From: Opisthocomus hoazin
Taxonomy: Eukaryota > Chordata > Aves > Opisthocomiformes > Opisthocomidae
NCBI RefSeq assembly: GCF_030867145.1
Contig: NC_134415.1
Location: 51,722,693 to 51,786,692 of the forward strand
Direction: 5' to 3'
DNA: 64,000 bases
Shown here: positions 1 to 14,600 of the stretch, piece after piece
How the letters are laid out: each line of letters opens with the position of its first letter
How positions within the stretch are numbered: the stretch's first letter is position 1
Notes under the pieces: model-generated
Told to the model about the DNA's origin: nothing
What the model saw: the letters and a program-made list of their open reading frames with translations, nothing else
Database searches by the model: none
Position numbers and translations under genes: made by a program

Positions 1-2333
1 TGAAAATATCTAAGGAAGATTTATTGTGTACCCTCAAGAGTGGAGGAAATAAAATCTGAAGCCAAAGATTTTCCACTGAAAATACTCATATTTCTGCTTT
101 TGTACAGGCAGCTCTTATGACTTCTTCTGAGTTTTGCAAGAAGTGAAGCATAATTAAGACAACAGCTTTCAGAACCCTAGAGATGTCCCATTTCTGGCTT
201 AAAGACATATTATACACCAGTGCTTCCATACAAGCTGTGGGGAGCTAATTAATGTAATTTCTTTCATGCAATGGCCATCAGTCCCATGTTTGCATTCACT
301 CCTCGCCCTGGCCAGGGAGTGATTCCATTCCATCCAGATCTTCAGCAAAATCCTCATCCCAGCACAGCCCTTTGCTCGGCTGCACCAAATAGGTAAATAA
401 GAAAACAAGAAGCAGACTTGTAGTGATCCTGTTATTTTTACTATTTCAAAAGGTGCTGTGTGCCCAGTCCCAGCACTGCTCAAACTTTGGAAAAACCTTT
501 TTAGTCCCAATATTTCACATACAGCTCTTCTTAACAATTGATTGCTGTGAAAAAAGGCTTCCTATAGTCTTAATGTCTTTTTAATGGAAGTCAATGTTAA
601 ACAACCAACGTTTTAGCAGAAACATATCTGCAGTGCAAGAAAGGAAGAAAACTATCCTCTGCAAACTGTGGTCAAACTAAATGGTTTTGTTTAAATCCTA
701 AATGGTTTTGTTCAAATTACAATTGTTGCCAATTTCATTAGGACAATACCTCTGCCTTCCCAGACTTCCATCTAGATTTCCAGAAATGGAAGAAATAAAT
801 ATATATTCCAGCGAACTGCAGCATTTCTGTGGAGCTTTCTTCACTTTATGCTGAGTTCTGTCTGACAACTTCACTCTACCTCATTTACACCAGAAAGAAG
901 AATAAGCTATGGTATAATTTACTGTACCTTGAACACTGCCAAGCTTTGGATCCAAGATTTTGGTTTAGCCTATGCTAAAAACCAGCTGTGAAATGTAGGT
1001 TTGTGTCTGGGCTTAAATGTAAATCATCTATAGGGAGAGAAAGGGGAAGGTCATTTCATCTCAGCACTTTACCTTCAATTTCCTACCCCCTCAGCTGGAA
1101 CAGCAACCTGCTAGGTGTGATCAAAATCTTGTTTGGAAGCACTGAGATATGAACAACCCATCACTGTTTATGTTACAGACTTAAAATATGATAAAGTATA
1201 TTGGAGCTTAACTCTCTATGGCTTAGTATAAGCTCTAATATTTCCCTTACTGATTGTAAATCCAATCCCTCTGATTTTGCCTTGCCAGAGATAGTTCAGA
1301 GTGCTCCAGGTCAAACAGTGTAATCAAACTCAGTAACACAGTTGCTCCTGAACTCCAGCAAGACCCTCAAAAGTAGCACTGACAGTGGTCAGGGAGGATT
1401 AGGGACCCATGCCTGGGCTCTGCCCTAGCATGAGTACTAGGGAGAGATGGTCATGCTTTGCTCACCTGTAATTTAGTGCATCAGCTCTCCAGAATGCACC
1501 AAGTCCAGTCTCATACAGACACAATATTTTCAGCTTTTTTATATAAGAGCCAAGCTGATTCTTCACCTCTTCAAATTTACATGTCTGTCCATGGTGGGCA
1601 CTGGGGAGAGGACTAATTGGGAACAGTGAGGAACAAAGACCCTTTTCTCAACCACAGAAAGGAAAAATTCCACTGTAAAGGATGGGTATAACTTTTCTCA
1701 CAGCCAGTGAGCAAAAGCTCATGCAAATAGCCCTGCTCGTCCTTTCTATATAGGCAGAGAGCTCCACCCAGAAATTCACCACTGGCCTTGCATGGGGAAT
1801 GCATTGAACTTCTTCAAAGCCGTGTTCTCCTTCCTGGCCCAGCACAGACCTTGGCAGTGAGTGGAACAGCTTGCAAACAGCACCACTGAATCTATCCTCT
1901 GCAATGTTGTAATTTCTTGTTTTCTCTCTTCTGTTTTCAAAAGCCTTCATCAGAAAGGCTTGCTAGCAATTAATACAAAAATACAAGCATGAAGGCAAGC
2001 AGATCATAGGTGCAGAGTAACATTGCCTGCTGCCTGCAGAAGCTCTCTGTAGGAGAAGATGCAGCGGGAGATGGATTTGTGGTGCTCGACCACTGCATAG
2101 AGGCTAAGCTCAACTACCAAAGTGTACAATTATGTAAACAAAATTGCATCATGACCACTTTGTGGACAAAAGTGACTCCAACCCTTCCTCCCACACTTTT
2201 ACACTGCTGCCACTGCTCCCAGTCATCAGCAGACCCCCAGATCAATTTAAGACAGTTTAAACTTATTGCAACCACTCAGCTATTAACAAGATACTTCCAT
2301 ATGGCATGGTAACAAAGATTGGATATTACTGAT
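1..2333. other. intergenic, no gene seen
   Basis: AT-rich unique-looking sequence. All open frames are around 100 codons or shorter, overlap on opposite strands and match no family I know. Apart from the 21-bp duplication near 678 I see nothing. Confidence 0.7.
678..717 (+). repeat. 21-bp tandem duplication
   Basis: TAAATGGTTTTGTTTAAATCC is followed directly by a near copy (TAAATGGTTTTGTTCAAAT). It is a small slippage-type duplication in intergenic DNA. Confidence 0.85.
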
Positions 2334-2662
2334 TGTCCTGGGTTCGGCCAGGACAGGGTTAATTTTCACCGGACTCCAGGAAGGGGCACAGCCGGGCGGG
2401 CTGACCCCACCTGGCCAAACAGAGCCGAGTATTCCATACCATGTGCCGTCATGCTGAGTTCCGGTGGGGGGGAGCTGAGCAGAGGGAACTCACTCGAGGC
2501 TCGGGAGCATGGGCGGCGGGAGCGGCTCTCTGGGTCGTGCGGTTTGTGTTGTGCATTCTCTTTATCTGTATCATTTTTGTTCCTGTTCCCTTTGTTTGCT
2601 GTTCTGCTAAACTGCCCTTATCCCTGCTGTGTGGCGCTTTTGTTGCCGGCCAACCCATAACA
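2334..2662 (+). repeat. solo ERV LTR, family 1 copy A (329 bp)
   Basis: The element starts TGTCCTGGGTTCGGCC and ends CAACCCATAACA, i.e. TG...CA. It is flanked by identical 5-bp target duplications, ctgat at 2329-2333 and ctgat at 2663-2667. It matches the second LTR at 28802-29219 (opposite strand) over most of its length but lacks about 63 bp present there near the 3' end. A U3-like module GTATTCCATACCAT is followed by GTGCCGTCATG, one base from a CRE (TGACGTCA). No gag, pol or env frame is attached, so this is a solo LTR left by recombination. A 5-bp duplication is compatible with ERVL or ERV1 classes. Open frames across it are chance frames. Confidence 0.9.
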
Positions 2663-5600
2663 CTGATACAGCACATCTCCAGTCTTTTTCCTTGGAAAAA
2701 AGGCTGCTAATAAAAGCAGCAAAGTGCCGTGTATTTTGTCTGTCTGAGAGCAAGAGGCACTACAAGTCTAGTGCATCCAAGAGGGATAAGAAGAAGAAAA
2801 ACTTGGCACCAATATTCAAAATCCAAGATCTGCAGTTAGCAGATGTGGACAAGTTTGTTTCTGCCTGCATATTTCAATGCATTATTACCACCTCAACAAG
2901 AGATGGGATGCACATGGGGTTGGTCTCCGTTTCAGGAAACTAGTTGTGGACATACAGAAAAAACAGCATAGATGGAGTTTGGCCATGACCAAGTTCTGCA
3001 AAAGCGCCTTTGGGTAGGATTCATTGTGGCTTTCTGTAAACCAAGTGGGCAAGGACTGCATGTAGGGGTTGTGGCTGCTGCTGGCCCTATGTGATGAGGG
3101 TGTCACCTACATGATGAGCTGGCTGGTGTCCTTCTCACCAAGGCAGCCCTATGGAGCAATAATGCAGGTCTCACATCATACTACAGCCTCCTGGTTTGCA
3201 TTTTCTGGCCAGTCTGCTCTGCTGCTGAATCCAGCCAGAGCGCTGCCTCCAATGTGTGTTGCCAAGTGTATGGAGATCAAATGGTTTTGTGGTATGGTCT
3301 CTAAAATTAGGCTACATCGTCGGGTGCATTTGATCATCTCTCACTTGAAAAGAGCCACAGCTTTCATAGACTGTGATCTATTCCTTGACCTGGAAATCAA
3401 CAGCTTTCTGTGCTTTTCTTGGGTGGAAGTGCTATTTCCATAATCACAGGACTGACAAAGCAGCAGAAAAAGCAGAGCACTTACATCTAAAATACTATCA
3501 CCTGCAGTAAGAGCAAGTATAAATGGGTGTATTGAGTGATTTCAGCCACAAAGATGATGCTCTTTGCTTCCCGGCATGACCCTTCTCTCATGGCAGCAAC
3601 TGTCTAGTCCCCTGCAAGACTGTTACTTCAAGGCCACACATCTTATTCAAGCACCACATCACTTCTTAAAACCCACCATACTGCCTGCCAGCAGCTCCAG
3701 AGGGTTAAAATTCATTTACAAAATGTCTTTTTTTGTAAGTAGTGCCCTAAAGAACTTATCAGGTCAGATACTCTCCTCACTTGTATGTGGGGGGAGTTGA
3801 CCCTCACACCTGAAGGTTGGAAAAATCCCCAAATCACCTCTAACGTTAATTTCCTATTGCATTGGTTGTATCTACCTGAGCATACGCAATCATTTAAATG
3901 CAAGGCTGATTGCACTCATTTGCCTTAAAAAAGAGAAGCGCTATAAGAAGTCATAAAAAACAATAAACTGAACTCTGAGAAAAAATTGGCAGAGATGTGG
4001 GAAACTTCGCAGAGCCGATTTGCACTCCTCACAGCTGAAAACTGGGTGTGCTTATAGCCCCAAATACACTGGGAGTACAGGTCAGAGCACTGCAAATGGA
4101 TTTCCTTGAGACGTCCTCTCTTCACTTGCACAGGGAGAACAGTCAGGAATAAGCAGCATCCTTCTCCCACTGCCCCTTGCAGTCACAGATCCAAGCAGAA
4201 AACTGATGCTCCCTTTCATCAAAGATCACTTCCTTGACACAGCAACACAAGCACAGTATATGACCCTGGTCCAGAGATGCCCCTTATGTATACATTGCCT
4301 TGGTATCTGCTGTTTTGCAGTGCCCAAATCCTGCAAGAGCTCTGATAATAGCAAGAGTCACAGCAGGGCAAATAGTGAGAAAGCAGAAGGAGAGAATGAT
4401 CCAAAGCCCCTGAAATCCATGGGAAAATCTCTGCTTCCAGTGCACGTTGGGTACTTCAAAGTAGGGTGTGCAGGTAACACATTGGCATAATCCAACCGGT
4501 CCCTCCACAGCACCTTCGCTCTAAAAATGCAACTTCTAATTGACAAAAATGTGTCTGACGTTTCAACAAGCAATCCATAATAACAGGAAAGATTGAGGCA
4601 AACAAACCTATTTTATGCTTGCATTTGAACAAACATGCACAATTTAAAAAGCATCCCTGTGCTGTTCTTCAGTGCTAATGTTATTTAGCAATTTGGTGGA
4701 ATAGCATACAAATTTCCTTTGCTCCTCCTCTTAAGAAGCACCTTATAGTATTCAAAGAAGGAGGTAAAATATTTATAAATCACCATTGATTTAACACTAT
4801 CCAACAAAACGTCCATGTTTGATTTGATGCGGTTTATAGTTTGCCTCATGCTTATTGAATATGAATAAGAATAAATGTTCTTTATTTTCTGTTAGATAAC
4901 AGCATCTCTAGAGATAATCTTCGTAAGTCAAGGTGCAGTTTACCACATCTGACATCTCAGTAAAGAGTGAGGTTTTATGGTTGTTCAAGCTGATAGCTGT
5001 GTATTTGCTGTTGAGAGAGCAGGAGGCCGCCCTGACCCACTCCCACCAGCCAACACCACGCCACTGACAATCACAACAGACCCAAGTCTGCCTGGTGCTG
5101 GTTGTGGCAAGATTCCATCCAAGTTTGCCAGCATGAAACACCAACTCACAGAGAATTCAAACCAGACAAAAGAAAACTTTTCTTTCACTGTAGAACTTCA
5201 TTGACCTCTGAAAATCAACTCTACAAGATCGCAGAGGTCAGCAGATGGTACAAAGAAGAAGTCATTTCATCTGATAGGGACATCACATGTGGACAGAAGC
5301 TGCTGCCTTATGGCATGCCACTTCTCCGCTGGAGATAAATAAAGCATGTATTTAACAACTGGCCTCACTGACTGGGGTTCAAAGTGCCTGCTCAGTGCCA
5401 TCCAGGGAGGCTGCAAGCAGCTGTTTCACAGCTATTTGGAGCCAAAAGACATATAAGGGAATCGGCCTTGGAGGTGCAGAGTGGCGTACAATTGTTTACG
5501 TTGTTGCACTGTTTGCTTGCCTAGCTGCTGCGAAGCTGTGCATTGGCCTCATATCACACAGGCAAGTCCAGCTTGACGTCTTTTCTTACCTTTTGGAAAT

Positions 5601-8600
5601 GACGCAGTCCCGTCAGGCAATACAAGGTACAGAAAAGGATTAAAGTCCAGAGCCAGGCAGCTGCTACCTGTCTGCACTGATAGCATTTCTCATGCTGGCA
5701 AGATGCAACATGAGTGTGTACATCCAAGTTTTATGGAGCTTTCTCTGAAGCTCCAGGTATGTCTGGTTTTGGAGGGACACACCAGTCTGGGACCTGAGGA
5801 GAAGGAGGTGCAAGTGGGGAAGCATCCCAGAGCAACTGCCATCAGGATCACAGTCCCTTCTTCTCAACCAGGCTCAAAAACCAGCCCATCTTTTAGGTCA
5901 CCCATTTCTCTAGCCATCCCAGCTGCAAGCAGCATTGCTTCCAACATGCGTCATTCAACGGACAATGCAGAGGGCAATAGTCCAAACCCAAATGCTCTCT
6001 GCCCAGCACCTGTTAACAGAAGGATACTCAGGTTGAGGTAAAACAAGGCAATTCCTGGGCCTCCCAGGTAATGACAAATCTCACACGTAAAATTCACATG
6101 TAAAAATAGGAGGGGAATGGAAATTGCTGACAGAAACATGGTGCCCAGACACTGCAGATATGTTTGTGGAAAAAAAATCACTGTACGGTATTTTTCTTTT
6201 TTGCCTCTCAAAAATGTCAAGACCTTTTATCCTGAAAGTATTCTCCCAGAGATTTTTGTTTCCATAAAAAAAGAAAAAAAGGTTTCCACAGACAATTCTC
6301 TAGAAAGCTCATCACTGTCTTGTCCACAGAACTGATTGCATAAGTAATGAGTATTTTTCCCTTCTTTAGTGACTCCAAGGTGACTTTCTTACAAGCTTCA
6401 TGCCATATCAATAGCTGTGGTGCAGGAAAGGCTTTGCTGAAGCCCATGATCAAATATGAGGTATAAATCCACAAGCAATCAGGCTTCATTATTTCCCAGC
6501 TCAGGTAACCACTTCTCTTCTAGCTGCCTTTGCAAAGCTGAGCTGAATCCAGCGCAGCTGAAGCTGTCTTTCGAACATCCCAAAGCTTCGCTGATCTGCC
6601 ATCCTGACAGCCTGGCATAGTGCTCCCACTGTGGTGCTCAACAGTGTAGTTTCTACCATAGACTGTCAGCACAAGAGAAAAAGTCAGAAACTCAACTAGT
6701 TTTTAAGAGATAGATATTTGTCTCAAAATTATTGATTGTTTTATTAATGCACTTAGTTTTGCATATCTGTGCGTGCCTAATGCATGTAACCTTTTGCTTT
6801 GAACAGTGAGAAAATAAGGAGCATAGTATCCCAAGCTTTGAGAACACCCTAAAAAAAGAGTCAGCTGTCAAAACTCTACTCTTAGAGAAAGGTTGATTTT
6901 CATTGTCACCATAATCAGATCAGTGTCTTCATCTCACTGCACTATCCCTACATTTTGCCTTGACAGTAACAGTAGTCATAACAACAACACAAGTCAGAAA
7001 GACATCAAAGACAATTCAGAGGTACAGCACAGAGTCCATCCCCAGTGTACAGCTGTGCTCTTCTGCTGCGACTTCTAACAAACTTCCCCAGCAACTCTCT
7101 GCGGAGGAGCATCTGCGCTACCGAGGCACTCAGATGCTGTTTAAAAACCTGAGCTTCATCCTGAAGTCAAAAATCCCTGGCTTTTGTGGGTTTAGACCAC
7201 TGACATTACCTTAATGCACTTTCCGGTCTTGAAAATGTGTGAGAACCTTCTGAGAGTGTGGTGCAACTGATTTATTCTCCTTCAGGTGGGCTGTGCCCAG
7301 ACTATTCACCTTCTCTTTGGAATATATTGGCTTTCAATGGTTGCTAATATGCCAGTTGCTGCCAAGCCTAAAGTACCACAATGCAAGAAAACCAGCACAA
7401 ATAAAGCCAACACACTGCTTACTGTTTCCATTAATGGCACTTCAGTGAGGATTGCAAGGGAAGGCAATGCAAGGAAACAGGGCGCTCATTCCAGCTAAGG
7501 CCCCAAAGTGATGGCTGAGGGCAGGTTTTAGGGTGTTTCTGTAACCTCATTGCTCTCAGAGGATGACATTAAATCCCCCTGAGGAGCAAAAAAATAAAAA
7601 ATGTTACTTGCCCTAAAATGACTGATCTCCAACAAGGGTACCAGAAATAAATACATCAAAATTAGTCCCTCAGAAGTGGTGAGCTGCAGCTCCTCTTCCC
7701 TGCCAAAAGCTTTGCCAAGGAAATTGGCTTCCCGGGACCAACACAAAATCACTCTGCTGAAAAGACCTGTGCCAAAACACTCTTCAAATCTTGTCCCAGA
7801 TAAACTTTAGCAGATAGGCTGCAAATATCGTAGGCAAAATGTGGGCAAAGCTCCATCAGACTCCTAGTAGTGACAGATCTGCCTTTGGTCTTCAGCGTTC
7901 ATCAGTTGCAGCAGTGCAAAACAGGTGAGATCAGAATCAGATCCCATCTAACAAATAGCAAATATCCTTGAAAAAGGGGAAGAAAAGAGGCCAATTCTTT
8001 GTTCAGTATTTGGTTTTTCTTAGGGGAGACTCTTAAAAAGAGCAATTTCTGTGCACTTCCCTCATACATTGATTGTTTTTTGCCCTCCAGGACAGCAAGG
8101 GCACACAGCATCTGCTTATAAACGCTGGGGCAGCTGCAGCATGTGAGTCAAGAGCAGCCTGTAAATTTATTTTCTTGTTTCCATGAGGGCTTTCCAAGAG
8201 AAAAAACTCATCCACTTGGTTCTCTTCTCAACCCCCCACCATTATAGTAGCTGCTGGCATCCAGCCAGTCTCGCAGTGTGCCTCCGAGAGGTGAAATCCC
8301 TATGGGCAAGTCTGGAGCCAAGCTGGGGTCCAGTCCAGAGACAGAGCGAATTCCCCCAGCACAGGATCACCCTGCCTGCCAGCTGTAGGAACCCATGTAT
8401 TTCAGCAAGGTCTGTCCGCATTTTTCAAAGCGCAATAGAAGAATTAGGCCTATTGTTCACACTTTATTGCTATTTTTTGGCGCTCTGTGAGATCCATCTT
8501 TCTCTAGGAAGCCTATTCTTTTAACAAAGACTATTTTTTAGCAGAGCTTCCCTCCAATTCGTCATTTTCGGCACCACTTGTGAGCTTATAAAACTCATAT

Positions 8601-11600
8601 TGGCCTTCAAACAATCCTTTTGCCATGAGATCTTGAGAGTCTCCATCACTATTCCTCTCAATCCCTTAAAACTTCTCTTTTTTTTTTTTCTCAAGAGTAG
8701 ACCTCCAGAAAAGATATTAGCTTAATGCCAGAATGACTTGAACTTTCCTCCAGCCTGGAGGCAGCTGATTTCCAGTGGCACCTGGAGAAAGCTGGGAAGG
8801 AGATCAGTTACTCCTGCACTGAAATGAAGTTAACAGAGGCAGAGGTGCAACTCTCATTTAATCTGGCCTCCTTTCATCAGGGGTGTTAAGGATTCTTCTT
8901 CAAGTACTTATGCTCTTTTATATAATCTTCCTATATCTCCCAAGCGGTGCTAGAGCAGCTTTTTTGTATTAATAGAGCTCAGTGCTAATAAGCTCGGGAA
9001 TAACTCTGGAGCACACTGTTTTGGAAAGGCCATGCAAGATGCTCCTCAGCCCTCTCCCAAAGCACCTAATGCAATTGCTTCCCTTTGCAATGCAATATCC
9101 ACAGATTCATCTGCTATGCACTTACCAATCACACTCAGATAATCAGCTGAAAGCAGAGGACAAACCAGCTTTCAGTGGGTGCAAGTGAGGGGACACTGGT
9201 CCCACATCTAGCCACTGCACTGGATGGGAGTGAGGGCAGCACAGTCCAGTGCTGGCGGAGGTGAGGCTGATTTTTTTTTTTTTTTTAATCTCTGTGCTTT
9301 CGTTAGGCTGCAAGGCTGCAATGTTTCTCTGCACTCTCACTGGGGCTCAGGAGATTTCCTGGAGACAAAGCTCTAGTTAAACCAGTGAATCTATTGTGCT
9401 GGTTTCTTGCCTCTATTATTACAAGCTGCCTCTCTTACAGCTTGAGTGGGAGATCCTTTCGGTATTACTAACGCAATCCAGAGTTGGAAGAGAAAGATGA
9501 GAAAGTACAATGCAGATTTATGCAAGGGGAGAGAGCAGGAAGGCAGTGCTGTCCTGGCAGTGCAATGAGACATTGGAGAGTATCAGCAGCGCCACAGAGA
9601 GACATTTCTGGTATGTTCTCACCGGCTGTGAGCCAGGTTTTACCCCAGTTCTTCTCACATCCACCCGGACACTTCTTACTGTGGTTCTGGAAGTGCCTCA
9701 TTAATGTATAAAGTTTAGAGCTGGGTCTGAAACTCTCCTTTTTCTCAGGAGGGGGGAACTCATCTCTTTTCTGCAAGTTAATGCAGTGGAGTCAGGGAAG
9801 GTCCCGGATCCTTCCCGAGTGAGACATCATTGTGCCCTCCACCAATGCAGCTCACCGAAAAAAATCATAGATCACAAACACTCACAATATATACCCCAAA
9901 GACTCTCAGATGGCTGCAGAAATAGCAAGGACATGATAATTTAGGAATGGCGTTATTACGTCTACACTTAAACTGAGGCTACCTTCAGCAGCTGATCAGA
10001 GCGCATCATGGATAACTGGAAAGGAGCCCTACCCACAAGCAGTAAAATGTATTTATTCTTGGTTTTTGTTTCCACAAAACCTAGCACAAGAGAGTTGTGT
10101 TTCATGGTGAGAACTATTCTGTACTATTGCAAAAGAAATACTTTAAAATAGATTTAAGACTCACTACCTACATATCAAAGGCAAGCCAAAGGTGTGCAGA
10201 GCTGAGCTTCCCAAGCAACATGGCCTTGTGCTCTTAGAAAGCCTCATTCTTCCACTGAATGTAAATGATACAGACATAACATGGAAAGGAATGAAAAAAT
10301 CCCTTCACAACACACAAAAGCTTCCAGTGACTTACTGGCAGGCTCAAGAGATAAGAAAAAGAAGATAAGTAAAGGCAAGCACCAATGTAGTGTTTTCAAG
10401 TGTCAAATGCTATGCCCAGACTAAAAGAAGAAAATCTTTTACTCTTCTTAGGAAAAAGAGTCACAGGCTCTCTATTCTCTCCAAGCGTGAAAAAAATGAA
10501 CAATATCTCAAGAGTTCACACTGCTTAGGAGACAGATGGGAGAGATGTTTTGTCATTTTTTTGTTGAACCTTTCTCAGCAAAATTGTTATTTTACCAATA
10601 ATTCACTTTTTTCCTAGCATTGTGTTCTGACCTAATATAGAAAAAAGATTTGTAGAAAATGTGAGAACACAGATACCCTTCAAAAGTAATCACACACCAT
10701 TTGACTGGGCATTGCCTCTCTGTGAAGACTGCAGTAACAATAAAAATGAACATACCCAATGCTTTCTTCAGTGTCTTCCAAATATGTTCCTACACATCTT
10801 CATGCTACATCAATATCCCATTTAAGACAAACTATAACTGTTCTAGTAAGGAAAGGTGCTAGTAGTTGTCTGAATTTACTGTTAACCTGAATCATCCAGA
10901 AACAGGGCTGTTAACAAGCCAGTTCAACAGGAAAAGGACAGAAATAGCCATCCAACTCTTCTTTTCTGGGCAAAAGCAATAAATCATGTGGCAGAAATCC
11001 ACGGGCTAGGATGGAGTGGCCTCTGCACATGCAAAAAAAATACAATTTAACTAAACCAAACCTTCTTCAGAAATATGTCCTACTCCATGTCATGTTGATT
11101 TTCTTAAGCAGAAATGGAAATAAACAGTTGACTAACCCCAGATTTTGTACCGCTTTAGTGAAGCTTCTCAGCCAAATTCCAAGGAAGAGGATGCTGAATC
11201 AAATGCCTGAAAAAGCAATGGAAAAAAATCCTGTTACATTGAAAGGGCTTTAGATATGGGCCATCTACTGTGCGCTCTTGGCAGAGCTATTCATATTTAC
11301 ACCAGTAAAAACAACCACAGTTTGGGAAATAGGCTCTTTGTGCCTGTCATCCAGTCAACCTTATCCCAGATACACTCTAGAAATAGCCCATATTGACCAT
11401 GAAGCATGTCACTGAAATTGTAGTCATTTAGGCAAGTTATGCCATCAGCAGGGCGTCTGGAGTCCAGAATAACTTCCTTTATCAGCTTCTCATCTACTTA
11501 ATGAAATAATTCACTCTTCAGCAAGTACTTTATCACCTGCATTTCCACATACACTCCTGGGCATTTGAATAGAAACCAATGTCATTCTGTAATTCATTAA

Positions 11601-14600
11601 TCTACAGTGCAGCTCATAAATTGACTGTTTATTTTACAAGTATTCAAAATAGAATCACCTAAAGAATATTATAGCCAATGAAAAATGAGCTGTACTGTCT
11701 CCACACAAAACTCTGAAAGTTGACTCCTTCAGTTGTTCCTGTAATTTTTGATGACTTGATTTTATTACCAAGCAGTTGAAATCATCCTCACTGATATTCA
11801 CCTCCAAAGTGGAGCCACCAGTTCAGCCCATGGCCAGCTTGTAACACTTGGGGCTGTACCTGGGGCTAGGAGTAAAGGCTGGTCTCGCACTGGTAAATAT
11901 AAGCAAGGTCTTCAGCTTTGGGAATAAGTATTTTCAAATCTGATTAGACTGAGATACTTCCAAATGAGAGAAGCAGTGGAACAGGGCCAAAAATACATGA
12001 TGGTACTGAAATAGGAATTCAAGCAGAGGATTATGAAGAACTTAATTTTCAATCAACAAAAGGGAATTTCTTTCACAAGCTACTTGCTAGTTATGGCCAA
12101 ATCAGCACTTCAAACATTGAAGACATGGCAGGAGGGGAGATGGAGCAACAAACACATTTGATTTTTATGACATTTTACCCTCATTTTTTGTTAAGTTTCA
12201 AAATATTGATGAAAATGTCTATACATTTAATTTTAAGTATGGGAGTAGCCCAGTATAATTTGATCTTATGTGAAGTTAAGCGCATATATGCAGGATCACT
12301 TTATCATTATTTAGGACCAATGTAATTGTTCATTTTTCAACCCAACTTTAGATCTTCTTAGAAGATGTTCTCCTTAATGTTCACCACTAGAAAGCATAAT
12401 ATATCTTTTTTTTCCTTTTCCCTAAAGAGATTAAATGCAATTATTTCTGGGATTTGTCCTACTCCTCTACCGAGCTGTTACAGGAGACAAATCACATTTT
12501 CACTAGACTTAATCAAAATTCATGTTAATAAGCTAAAGTGTACCGAACCAAATATAGCCAATACTTCACTGTAAGAAAAGATATGTTGCATATTTTACTA
12601 TATTAGCTATATGATGTATTCACTATATATATTTTTATATTTAATATAAATAACAGCCTGTGGTTATTAAATATAAATGTTAAGTGTATCTATACATATA
12701 CATATTTTATATATATGTTTAAATGTTCGCAAAGTGAACTAACATCAATACTTTCCAAGTTACATTGCTTTCCCTTATGGTAGGTAAACAAGTTACTTAC
12801 TGATTTATCATATGGCTAAAACCAATGTGTCAAGGTTCTGAGCTTGCAAATACATATTTCTCCAGTCCCTGTGCTATCACCGGGTGCCCACTACAGGCTG
12901 TGCTGTGCTCTGCCCAACCGCTGATTATTACTTGCAGCACTTTGAAGGCAATTAAGTCAGATGTATTTGAACCCCCTGAAATGTAAGGCCATACTGAAGT
13001 ACCATAAACTATTAAAAATACAAATTACTACTAAAAGTACAGCAAATTTTTCTTGCTGAGTGATATACCTGGTTTGATCGGGAGAGGTACAGGCTCACTC
13101 CCTTCTCATGATTTGGCCCAGTTTTCACCATGTGGACAACAAACACATTGACAGCTGGCAAAACTCTGCCTCGGTTGCAAACACATTTGCCTTTGAAGTC
13201 AGTTCCTCATAGAGATACCATCTGTTCTGCAGCGAGGAGTAAGCAGCACACAATAAACAGGTCTGGGGTAACCAGCCAAGCTCCTTCCCCGTGCCTGTTA
13301 GCTGCAGTTTGAATTACTCCTAGAAGAAATATTGCCCCTGCCTTTAAAACCTGGTTTTTGGAGTTAGCATGGGGTCAGAAGGAGCAATCACTCCTTGATA
13401 TCGTCTGTGAGCTCGCCCTCCTCGCCCAGACAGAGAACTGCATGTGACTTTTCTTTTTTTTGCATTTATTTGCATTTGTCCTCCTTGTGTTTCTCCACGT
13501 TCACTTTTTCCACAACATCAAGATGCAGTATCCCTCATAGTAAGGGAAAAAAGGTACAAAACTTCATTTACAGTATAGATCTATTTTCCTGGTCAAGCGT
13601 AACCCACAGGAAGCCAAGTCTGCTTTAGACTTCAATCCAGTTAAACAGCATAGGAAAACCTGGATTACATGATCTTTTCACTATTTTGCTGATCTGGCAT
13701 CATTATCCATCAAGTTTTTAGAGCTCATTCCAACTTCTTCCCATCACACAGACCAGTAAAACAAACACAGCCCCATGGTATTCCGGTTTGAGGGAATATA
13801 TTTGAGGTATATATTGCACACGATGACAGAGGTGTATTGTCAAGAACATCTATAGTGTTTTATTGGACATCTAGGGGAAAATGTGCTGTAATAAATCACT
13901 AAAGTTATGTCTTTTAGCATCTAGATGGCCACTTTGGAAATTTAAGACTTCACCTTTAAAAGCAAAACAACTAAGCTATAATTCATATTTCTTTCATTCT
14001 TCCACTTCCCTATCAAAGATTTTCACTCCACGCACAACACTTTTTTTCAAAAAGCTGTCAAGAATGTTAGAAATTTTGCCTTGAAGAAAAACACACAACC
14101 ATTTCTTGGTGTCCGAAGATACAATAGCATATGTTTCAATCCAGATAGGGTTGCAGCAATTACATTTATGCAGATTATATTTCATGAAATTTCATCAAGG
14201 CAGGGAATGATTGTTTTAGAAAAGAAAGACTATTGCTCCAGAAAGGATTCTTGAAGATAAATATTCCAGGAAAAACACAAAGAGCTATCCCACGCTGTAG
14301 GGTCATCTCCTCCATGAGGCTGAAGCAGCCTCAGGGCTAAGCTTAACCGCTTCAGCCTTTCCAAGAGCATAATTTCATGGTTACAGAGTGCAAACACATA
14401 ATACCTTGTTTCTCTAATTTCTGAGCACGTTGCATTTTAGTTCAATGTTATAATTATTTTGCCATTTCTACATTTACATTTTTGGTTCTCCAGGCAGAGG
14501 AGCACCTGAGTCATGGCCACCTCAAACAAGCAAAGTCACATCTCTCTTGCATCATCCCCAGTGCTTTTCGTTTTTGCAGCAGCCTACTTTTATTGCTGGT

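Noticed and set aside
12590..12720. AT-rich TATA-like block as a promoter
   Set aside because: Composition alone explains it; there is no transcript or initiator context around it.
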